From Pseudonocardia sp. T1-2H (GTDB lineage: Bacteria > Actinomycetota > Actinomycetes > Mycobacteriales > Pseudonocardiaceae): a DNA stretch of 64,000 bases. The DNA lies in assembly GCF_038039215.1 (NCBI RefSeq), contig NZ_JBBPCL010000001.1, positions 6,262,001 to 6,326,000 on the forward strand, in the 5' to 3' direction. Of the stretch, positions 1 to 6,133 are shown one piece after another. The translations under genes and the position numbers were made by a program. The notes below the pieces were generated by a model. That model was given only the letters and a program-made list of their open reading frames with translations, had not been told where the DNA came from and ran no database searches. Numbering within the stretch: position 1 is the first letter of the stretch; each line of letters starts with the position of its first letter.

Positions 1-125
1 GCCCTGGCGATCGCGTGGGAGAGCTCGACGACCTCGCCGTACGACAGCGACGCCCCGTCCAGGGTCAGGCAGGACGCCTCGGGATCCAGGGAGGCACCCT
101 TGTCCAAATAGGAGGTCAGCGACAT
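1..125 (-). CDS. Acyl-CoA synthetase / fatty-acid-CoA ligase, N-terminal fragment
   Basis: Only the first 41 codons are inside the window; the gene runs off the left edge on the minus strand. The translation starts MSLTSYLDKGAS, followed by a stretch reading CLTLDGASLSYGEVVELSHAIA. This is the usual opening of the AMP-binding acyl-CoA synthetase superfamily, which activates a fatty or aryl acid through an acyl-adenylate and transfers it to CoA. The start is ATG at 125 with a purine-rich GAGAGACG just upstream. The gene diverges from a TetR regulator beginning at 250, and the shared 124-bp promoter contains two palindromes, so the regulator probably controls this ligase. The substrate cannot be inferred from so short a fragment. 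Confidence 0.7.
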   Translation of the reverse strand, partial: MSLTSYLDKGASLDPEASCLTLDGASLSYGEVVELSHAIAR

Positions 126-179
126 CGTCGTCTCTCGATCTTCGTCAGCACCAGTGGTGGCAGGCACGACCGTGGCCTG

Positions 180-233
180 ATCTTGGACGGATGTCAAGAT
201 TTTCTTGGACGAGTGGTCAGGAAATCCACTCGT
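180..233. promoter_or_regulatory. Two inverted repeats, probable TetR operators
   Basis: Two palindromes with the same 9-nt spacer sit in the divergent promoter. The first is ATCTTG (180-185) with CAAGAT (195-200). The second is ACGAGTGG (209-216) with CCACTCGT (226-233). Their centres are 31 bp apart, about three helical turns, and TCTTGGACG is repeated directly at 181-189 and 203-211. Spacing and placement suit paired TetR dimers controlling both the ligase and the regulator itself. The assignment to this regulator is inference. Confidence 0.55.
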
Positions 234-249
234 TGGGTATCGTCGCCCC

Positions 250-867
250 ATGCCCAGCTCAGCCGCCGTGCGGTTGCAGTCCCGTGTCGACAAGTTCGAG
301 GACCGCCGCCGCGAACTCGCCGACGCGGCGTTGCTGACCCTGGCAGACCTCGGCTACGCGCGCACCAGCCTGCGCACGATCGCGGACAACACGTCGTTCT
401 CCCACGGGCTCCTGCACTACTACTTCGCCGACAAGATCGATCTGATCACCTACTGCGTGCGGCGCTACAAGGCCGCCTGCGTGCAGCGCTACGAGGGCCT
501 CGTCGCCGAGGCGTCCACACCCGACGAGCTCGCCGCAGCCTGCGGGAACGGGCTGGCCGCCACGCTCGCCGACGCCCCGCTCATGCACCGGCTCTGGTAC
601 GACCTGCGCTCGCAGTCCCTGTTCGAGGAGGCCTTCCGCGACGACGTCGCCGAGATCGACGGCAGCCTGCAGGACATGATCTGGCGCCTCGTCCGCGCCT
701 ACGCCGACCTCACCGGGACCCGGCCGACCTGCTCGCCCTCCGCGGCCTACGCGATGTTCGACGGGCTGTTCCAGCAGGCGCTGCAGCGCCACCTCGCCGG
801 CTCGGCGGCAGCACTCGATGACCTCCGTGCCAGCAGCCGAGACCTGCTGCCCCGGCTCTTCGTCTGA
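250..867 (+). CDS. TetR/AcrR family transcriptional regulator
   Basis: A 205-residue protein of normal TetR length. Residues 20-65 form the N-terminal DNA-binding domain: a helix-turn-helix around TSLRTIADNTSFSHG, followed by LLHYYFADK, the classic YxF..K end of the recognition helix region. The C-terminal two thirds are helical and variable, as expected for a ligand-binding and dimerisation domain. I chose the ATG at 250 rather than an in-frame start at 205, because 250 gives a typical N-terminus and 205 would run through the second palindrome. It diverges from an acyl-CoA ligase gene, a common arrangement in which an acyl-CoA or fatty acid relieves repression. The ligand is unknown. Confidence 0.85.
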   Translation: MPSSAAVRLQSRVDKFEDRRRELADAALLTLADLGYARTSLRTIADNTSFSHGLLHYYFADKIDLITYCVRRYKAACVQRYEGLVAEASTPDELAAACGNGLAATLADAPLMHRLWYDLRSQSLFEEAFRDDVAEIDGSLQDMIWRLVRAYADLTGTRPTCSPSAAYAMFDGLFQQALQRHLAGSAAALDDLRASSRDLLPRLFV

Positions 868-910
868 CGTACACACGAGACCCTGGCTCAGTCGCCCTGC
901 CTCGACGTCC

Positions 911-1180
911 TCACCGACTGGCGGCGCGGTATTCAAAATAGTCCGGCGACGGATGCACTCTCGCGTCCATTGGCAGCCTCAGGGCGCGACCGTCAAGAGC
1001 CATGGTCACGTTTTGATCGGCCCCAGTCCACCGCTTAGCCGATGAACCGTTCAGAGGACACGCGATTCTGTGATCCTGATCAATCGTTAGTACACCCGCA
1101 TCGAATAGAGCGTGATGGCTCGCGCACAGCAAGACACCATTCCTCCCGAGGTTCGCGCACTCATGTCCCGCTAGCCACGG
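911..1180 (-). pseudogene. HNH endonuclease, C-terminal remnant
   Basis: The minus strand reads through a segment with RNGVLLCASHHALFDAG and then LTIDQDHRI. This is the C-terminal half of the HNH nuclease domain of the type found in stand-alone restriction-like endonucleases (NGxLLCxxHHxLFDxG). After it comes a tail typical of those proteins (LDGRALRLP...YFEYR). The frame is closed by a TGA at 1181-1183, so the N-terminal part, including the first metal and DNA contacts, is missing and no good start codon or ribosome site is present. The fragment lies alone between the TetR gene and the GYD gene. It is most simply the stump of a defence or mobile-element nuclease and is probably not expressed. 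Confidence 0.55.
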
Positions 1181-1347
1181 TCACATTCCCGGAACATCCC
1201 TCGCGAACCGGAAGGCCGTAGCCGGTAACGCCGGCCCCGCTCGTCCCGACTGCACCGTCACGAAGTCCAGAAAACGCGCGGCACGCCGCCTCGAAATCCG
1301 TGCACACGGCCTGGAACCGCAAGCCCGAGTAGAGAAGGAGAGTTCTC

Positions 1348-1677
1348 ATGCCGTACTACCTCAGCCAGGTCGGCTACACCCCCGAGAGCTGGGCCGCGCA
1401 GATCCGCAACCCGCAGGACGTCCGCGAGCGGGTGGGCCGCGCAGCGGACGCCGTCGGTGGCCGGATGGAGAGCGCGTTCTACGCCTTCGGCACCCACGAC
1501 CTGGTTGCGATCGTCGAGTTCCCCGACGACGCCGCGGTCGCCGCCTGGGCCATCGCCACCGCGGCCGGCGGTGCGCTGCGCTCGATGACGACCACACCAC
1601 TGATCAGCGTCGACGACGGCCTGAACATCATGCGCAACGCCGCCAAGGTCACCCAGGTCTACCAGCCGCCCAAGTGA
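1348..1677 (+). CDS. GYD domain-containing protein
   Basis: A 109-residue protein matching the small GYD family: it begins MPYYLSQVGYTPESW, has the family pattern AFGTHDLVAIVEFPDD in the middle, and ends in a beta-strand-rich tail. These proteins adopt a ferredoxin-like, dimeric alpha-beta barrel fold. Their function is not established, although many sit beside oxidoreductases. The start is well supported, with GAAGGAGAG eight bases before the ATG. It stands alone, followed by about 125 bp and then a duplicated tRNA end, so it is probably the last native gene before the integrated island. Confidence 0.8.
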   Translation: MPYYLSQVGYTPESWAAQIRNPQDVRERVGRAADAVGGRMESAFYAFGTHDLVAIVEFPDDAAVAAWAIATAAGGALRSMTTTPLISVDDGLNIMRNAAKVTQVYQPPK

Positions 1678-1803
1678 CCGCAGCACACCGTGGCCGTCCT
1701 GGCCGGGCTTCTTCGACGGGCCCGCAGGGCCTAACTGCAACCAGAAGCGAAACCAACTCGACCGAGAACGATCATGCGGTCCAGCGTTGTCGCTGGTAGG
1801 TGG

Positions 1804-1848
1804 TGGAGCCGCCTTGGGGAGTCGAACCCTATACCTACGCATCGCGAG
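1804..1848 (-). repeat. att-like copy of the 3' half of tRNA-Thr
   Basis: This segment matches 4160-4204, the 3' half of the intact tRNA-Thr, including the CCA end. The first 26 bases are identical (1804-1829 versus 4160-4185), and about 40 of 45 match overall. Similarity stops abruptly at the CCA end. A partial tRNA copy in direct orientation 2.36 kb from the intact gene is the signature of site-specific integration into a tRNA 3' end. This copy would be the outer attachment site; its mismatches suggest it is old. Confidence 0.75.
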
Positions 1849-1941
1849 AATTTCCGTCTCCGGGGTCACGACAGGCGTCAATCGCATCAATGCAGTTCAG
1901 CGGCTCGTTGCGGCGCATCACCGGCATCGTGAAAACCAGTT

Positions 1942-1963
1942 GGAGGCCACGAAGGAGGCCACG
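1942..1963 (+). repeat. Two tandem GGAGGCCACG repeats (12-bp period)
   Basis: The decamer GGAGGCCACG occurs at 1942-1951 and 1954-1963, just inside the left att-like repeat. The same decamer occurs twice more just inside the right one (4053-4062 and 4097-4106). Short direct repeats flanking both attachment sites resemble integrase arm-type sites. No other gene-like content was recognised between 1849 and 2214. Confidence 0.45.
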
Positions 1964-2214
1964 CGGTCGTTGCTCAGCCGGCCCAGAGCAACGAAACGAC
2001 TTGGACCTCTCGCTCGCGCTCAAGAATCAGGTAGGTGAGCATCCCGGCGCCCCCGCCGACACGGCAGCTTCCGCGGGGGTGCGTCCGGGTTGGCGAGCTC
2101 GTTCACCGACTGGCCGGTCGACGGAGACAATTCGAGGAGGGCGAAGACCTCAACGATGATCAGTTCCTCCACCTTCGACGTCTTCGCCAGCACGAGGCGA
2201 CCCGAGAACATCGC

Positions 2215-3468
2215 TCAGCGCTGCTCGTCGGTCCAGACGGTGGCCTTCGGCCTGGCCGACGGAGTGATCGGCGGTCCGGCCGGCGCCCCGGAGTCCGGCA
2301 CCCCTGCATAGTCGGGGAGCTCGACGCCGTTGATCGCGCGCTCGACCAGCTCCATGAGCGACTCCATGTCGGGCTCCGGGACCGGCTCGGCCTCCGGCCC
2401 GGAGACGTCGCGGCTGCGCGCGTGCATCCGGCCGATCTCCTGGTTGGCTTCGACGAACGGGCGCATCCGCGCCTCGTAGCCTGCGAACCCGGCCGCGGGG
2501 TCCCACCCGGCGGCAGCGAGCTCTCCGGCCAGCAGGTACGCGCCGACCAGGGCCAGCCCGGTGCCCTGCCCGGACATCGGCGACGAGCTGAACGCCGCGT
2601 CCCCGAGCAGCCCCACCCGCCCCTTCGACCAGCGGTCCATCACCACCTGGGCGACCTGGTCGAGGTAGAAGTCCGGGGTGTTGTCGAGGTGGTCGAGGAT
2701 GCGCGGGGTCAGCCACCCGAAACCGGCCATCCGCTCACGCAGCAGGCGCTTCTGGGCCGCGACGTCGCGGTAGTCGACGTCGAAGTCGGCAGAAGGGAAG
2801 GAGAACATGGCCATCGCCCGGGTGGCGTCCTGGATGGGGCGCAGACCCGCCGAACGCCCGGAGTCCTGGTAGTCGATCAGCCAGCGATCCAGCCCGAACT
2901 CGTTGGGCACACTGTAGAAGGCCAGCACGAGCCCGAGGTGGCGGACGAACCGCTCGCGCGGCCCGAAGACCATCGCCCTCAAGCCCGAGTGCAGCCCGTC
3001 CGCCCCGATCACCAGGTCGAAGTGCCGCCGCTCGCCGCCGGCGAAGAGCACGTCGACGCCGTCCGCGTCCTGGGTGAGCTCGGCGATCCGGTCGCCGAAG
3101 ACGTACTCGACACCGTCCCGGGTGTCCTCGTGAAGCACCCGGGACAGGGCCCCGCGCAGGATCTCGATCTCCGAGATGTACCCGTCGCCGCCGTCGTCGT
3201 CCGCGCGGTAGGTCTCCAGTACGTTCCCGTCCACGTCCACCGTGTACGCGCCGACGGTCTCCGTGCAGGCCGCGCGTACCGCCGCGTCCAGCCCCATACG
3301 CCGGATGACCTCCTTGGCCACCCCGCGCGCGTCCACCGCCTGCCCACCGGGACGCAGCCCGGGGGCCCGCTCCACCACGGTCACCTCGGCACCCCGCCGG
3401 CGCAACCAATGGGCCAACGCCGGCCCCGCGATGCTCGCCCCCGCCACCAACACCCTGACATCGCTCAC
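2215..3468 (-). CDS. FAD-dependent monooxygenase (PHBH fold)
   Basis: A 417-residue flavoprotein hydroxylase. Residues 4-25 contain the Rossmann FAD motif (VLVAGASIAGPALAHWLRRRG). A central segment has the ADGLHSGLR pattern (DG motif), and GLLGDAAFSSSPMSGQG is the second FAD-binding GD motif. This fold includes aromatic hydroxylases and antibiotic-inactivating enzymes of the tetracycline or rifampicin type. The substrate cannot be told from the sequence. The GTG start at 3468 is preceded by AAGGGGG; a longer reading to 3621 has no support. It is the only intact gene between the two tRNA-derived repeats, so it looks like cargo of an integrated element that has lost its recombination genes. Confidence 0.85.
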   Translation of the reverse strand: MSDVRVLVAGASIAGPALAHWLRRRGAEVTVVERAPGLRPGGQAVDARGVAKEVIRRMGLDAAVRAACTETVGAYTVDVDGNVLETYRADDDGGDGYISEIEILRGALSRVLHEDTRDGVEYVFGDRIAELTQDADGVDVLFAGGERRHFDLVIGADGLHSGLRAMVFGPRERFVRHLGLVLAFYSVPNEFGLDRWLIDYQDSGRSAGLRPIQDATRAMAMFSFPSADFDVDYRDVAAQKRLLRERMAGFGWLTPRILDHLDNTPDFYLDQVAQVVMDRWSKGRVGLLGDAAFSSSPMSGQGTGLALVGAYLLAGELAAAGWDPAAGFAGYEARMRPFVEANQEIGRMHARSRDVSGPEAEPVPEPDMESLMELVERAINGVELPDYAGVPDSGAPAGPPITPSARPKATVWTDEQR

Positions 3469-4052
3469 CGGTACCCCCTTCGTCGACTCGTCGAGGGAAA
3501 GACGCCGACAAGGCCCGAAAATCATCGCGGCCGGAGCCGAGGACAAGCGTGTCGCGGTAGTCGCGCTCGGCTGAGTCGTCGACGAGCGTGAAGACCTGCT
3601 CAAGGCCGCCCCGAAGCTCATCCAAGGACGAGAAGGACCTGCTCAACATCGCCGAAAGCCTCGCGCTGCGCCCCCACAACGTAGAGCAGAAGCGGGACTT
3701 CAACTTCTGGCGGCTGCTGGCGGCCATCGAGGTCACCGATGCCGTCCCAGCCGTGAACCCCGACGGCACGGACGGGGGCCGTGACCGCCGAGCCCGGCGG
3801 ACGCCGCGACCTTGCGAACGGTCCCGGACCCGGCTGAAGACCGAGTCGATCCCTCGCCCGCGCACGTCGACAGTCCACTCGCGCCACACAGCCAGCGGAT
3901 CGCCGTAGAGCTCCTCCAGGTCGTCCCGCGAATGGCCCGTGCGGATGTATCCGGCCACCCGGCCCCAGCACCGTCGTGCCCTCATGACCGGCCGAACCCA
4001 GCTACCAGACGAACTCCTGCCGGACATGCACCAACTGAGCTACGCACACGGA
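3469..4052. other. Gene-poor island interior; coding remnants only
   Basis: No intact gene was found here. On the plus strand, peptide-like stretches lie in two frames. One, ending about 3626, contains EDLLKAAPKLIQ; the other begins at 3588 and contains DEKDLLNIAESLALRPHN then FNFWRLLAAIEVTD. They look like halves of a frameshifted, truncated gene of unknown family. On the minus strand around 3860-3960 another stretch reads GYIRTGHSRDDLEELYGDPL and also lacks a recognisable domain. I cannot identify either. They are consistent with decayed genes of the tRNA-integrated element. Confidence 0.35.
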
Positions 4053-4154
4053 GGAGGCCACGGCACATCTCTCTGACCTGCAGAAAGGCTGCGAATGGAG
4101 GCCACGACGCTAGCAGAGCCTCGACCGAGGCTACACAACAAGCCTCTGACCTGC
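4053..4154 (+). repeat. Right-end direct repeats of the tRNA-flanked island
   Basis: Two further copies of GGAGGCCACG lie at 4053-4062 and 4097-4106. The 11-mer CTCTGACCTGC is repeated at 4071-4081 and 4144-4154, the second copy ending six bases before the tRNA 3' end. Clustered short repeats next to an attachment core are what integrase arm sites look like. The role is inferred from position alone. Confidence 0.45.
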
Positions 4155-4159
4155 GAAAA

Positions 4160-4236
4160 TGGAGCCGCCTTGGGGAGTCGAACCCCAGACCTACGCATTA
4201 CGAGTGCGTCGCTCTAACCGACTGAGCTAAGGCGGC
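4160..4236 (-). tRNA. tRNA-Thr (anticodon CGU)
   Basis: A complete cloverleaf reads on the minus strand. The acceptor arms GCCGCCT and AGGCGGC pair fully. The D-stem is GCTC/GAGC, the anticodon stem ACGCA/TGCGT with loop CTCGTAA (anticodon CGT), and the T-arm TGGGG TTCGACT CCCCA. The CCA end is encoded. It decodes ACG threonine codons. Its 3' half is duplicated at 1804-1848, so this gene is the apparent integration site of the adjoining island and has kept an intact sequence. Confidence 0.97.
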
Positions 4237-4482
4237 GTGGTGCGGAGCAAGCGTAGCAACCGCCTGCGACGCCCTCACCGACCCCCCGGCTGTCACCTGC
4301 ACGGGCGGGTCCGCCGGGCTGTCCGGCAGTTCGCGGACCCGGCAGTTTGCGGACGACGGTCTGGCGATGAAGGTCAGCACCGGGCTGCGGATCGCCTGAC
4401 GTCTGGTCGCCGGGGAAGGACCAGCACGGAGCAGCGGGGCCGGGCGGTCGAGGTCGCGGCCCGCGACGGTCCGGCGCGGGTC

Positions 4483-4854
4483 TCAGCCCGTCGAGGCCGG
4501 GACCTCGAGGAACGCGGCGGTGTCGTAGTAGGTCCGCACCCCGAGGATCTTGCCGTCCTCGAAGGTCAGGAAGGTGGACCCGACGTAGTCGATGTCGCGC
4601 CCGTTGGCCAGCGTGCCCGTGCTCTGCCACTCCAGGCCGGCGTCGCCGTCGCCCTCGACCACGTTGGTGAACTGCGTGCTGATCTCCTTGAACTGGTCCA
4701 CGTACTGCTGCCAGAACTCCTGCGCCTCGCCGCGACGGGTGCCGGCGCCGTCGAGCCGGAAGAGCTCGGCGTCGTCGGCGAACAGCGCGACGAGGTCCTC
4801 GACGTCGCCCTTCTGCTCCGCGGCGCGCAGCGCGGCGACGAACTCGCGGGTCAC
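4483..4854 (-). CDS. SnoaL/NTF2-like nuclear transport factor 2 family protein
   Basis: A 123-residue single-domain protein with the NTF2-like pattern: an N-terminal helix pair (FVAALRAAEQKGDVEDLVALFADDAELF), then a curved sheet with GEAQEFWQQYVDQF, and a strand FLTFEDGKILGVRTYYD near the end. Such proteins form a cone-shaped pocket. Their roles range from polyketide cyclase to scavenging or binding functions, and no catalytic assignment is possible here. The start is taken at GTG 4854 behind a weak CAGGA. It is the last minus-strand gene before the tRNA and lies 57 bp downstream of holB, possibly co-transcribed. Confidence 0.75.
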   Translation of the reverse strand: MTREFVAALRAAEQKGDVEDLVALFADDAELFRLDGAGTRRGEAQEFWQQYVDQFKEISTQFTNVVEGDGDAGLEWQSTGTLANGRDIDYVGSTFLTFEDGKILGVRTYYDTAAFLEVPASTG

Positions 4855-4911
4855 GTCCTGGCGAATGTCGTTGTCCTCTATGCGGGAGACCTACCCGGGA
4901 CTCCCGGGGGC

Positions 4912-6063
4912 TCAACCCGTGTGGAGCGAGGTCATCATCGCCTCGACGGCGATCCGGGGCTTCACGTTCAGCTCCAGCGCGTCCCGGCAGGCGAGGACGG
5001 CCTCGAGGCGGCGCAGCGTCGACTCGGGCGTCCACTCCCGGGCGGCGAGGCGGACGTCGGCGTCCCGGTCCGGGTTGCCCAGCGCGACCCGGGCGCTGCT
5101 GCCTGCCACCAGGACGTCCCGGAAGAACCCCGCCAGATCGACGAGGGCGCGGTCCAGCGCGTCCCGCTGGGTCCGGGTGGCCCGGGACTTCTGCCTGCGC
5201 TCGAGCTCGCGCTCGGCGGCCTTGGCGCCGCGGGCCGCGGTGGCCGCGCCCTTGCCCGTGCCGCCGGCGCCCATGGCGATCGAGAGCTCCTCGCGCTCGG
5301 CCGCGTCACGCGTACCGCTGACGTCCGCCGCCTCGGCCTCCGCGGAGCGCACGAGCGTGTCCGCGAAGGCGAACGCGTCGCCGAGGTTCCGCAGCTTCAG
5401 CGGGACGCCCAGGATGCGCTCGCGGCGTTCGCGCGCCTCGGGGTCCCGGGCGAGCCGGCGCGCGCGGCCGACGTGCCCGCCCGACACCGACGCGGCCCAG
5501 GCCGCGGTCTCGGGGTCGATCCCGTCGCGCTCCACGAGCACCTCCGCGACGGCCTCGGGTACCGGCGTGCGCAGGGGTACGAGCCGGCACCGGGAGCGGA
5601 TGGTGACGGGGACGTCCTCCGGATGATCCGACGGCGCGCACAGCAGGAACACGGTCTGGGGCGCAGGCTCCTCGACGGCCTTGAGCAAGGCGTTCGACGC
5701 GCCCTCGGTCAGCCGGTCCGCATCCGTGATGATCAGGATCTGGTAGCGGCCGGTGGACGGGCGGCGCGCCGCGAGCTGCACGAGCGCGCGCATCTCGGCC
5801 ACCGAGATCGACAGTCCCTCGGGCACGACCTCGCGCACGTCCGCGTTCGTGCCCGACATGATCGTGCGGCAGGCCTGGCACTCGCCACAGCCGGACTCCG
5901 GGCACTCCAGCGCGGCGGCGAAGGCGCGGGCGGCGACGGAGCGACCCGAGCCGGGCGGCCCGGTGAACAGCCAGGCGTGGGTCATCGCGGAGGGGTTGCG
6001 CGCGGCGTGGTCCAGCTCCTCGACGGCGGCGGGCTGACCCACCACGTCCCGCCACACGCTCAT
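4912..6063 (-). CDS. holB: DNA polymerase III subunit delta' (clamp loader)
   Basis: A 383-residue AAA+ clamp-loader subunit. It starts MSVWRDVVGQ, the usual delta'/DnaX opening. The Walker A region at residues 35-42 reads GPPGSGRS, with arginine in place of the catalytic lysine. The Walker B-like segment is IITDADRL, and the SRC motif is intact in TIRSRCRLVPL. This matches delta', which does not itself hydrolyse ATP but supplies the arginine finger. Four cysteines at about 54, 59, 62 and 65 form the zinc module. A charged insertion near residues 270-300 (AARGAKAAERELERRQ) is common in actinobacterial versions. The start has GAGGGAG upstream. The fused transporter/kinase gene precedes it by 70 bp, so the two are probably an operon. 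Confidence 0.93.
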   Translation of the reverse strand: MSVWRDVVGQPAAVEELDHAARNPSAMTHAWLFTGPPGSGRSVAARAFAAALECPESGCGECQACRTIMSGTNADVREVVPEGLSISVAEMRALVQLAARRPSTGRYQILIITDADRLTEGASNALLKAVEEPAPQTVFLLCAPSDHPEDVPVTIRSRCRLVPLRTPVPEAVAEVLVERDGIDPETAAWAASVSGGHVGRARRLARDPEARERRERILGVPLKLRNLGDAFAFADTLVRSAEAEAADVSGTRDAAEREELSIAMGAGGTGKGAATAARGAKAAERELERRQKSRATRTQRDALDRALVDLAGFFRDVLVAGSSARVALGNPDRDADVRLAAREWTPESTLRRLEAVLACRDALELNVKPRIAVEAMMTSLHTG

Positions 6064-6133
6064 CGCACTCCCTCGCTGCGCGAGGTCGGCGCTGCGCGCA
6101 GGCGCTGTGTCCACGGTTCGCTCGCGCGCTCGC

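Noticed and set aside
3975..4052. tRNA-like sequence on the minus strand (GTAGCTCAGTTGGTGCATG...GGGTTCGG)
   Set aside because: It has D-loop and T-loop look-alikes and a partly pairing acceptor (CGTGTGC/GGGCACG), but neither the D, anticodon nor T stems pair properly. At best it is a decayed tRNA from the integrated element.
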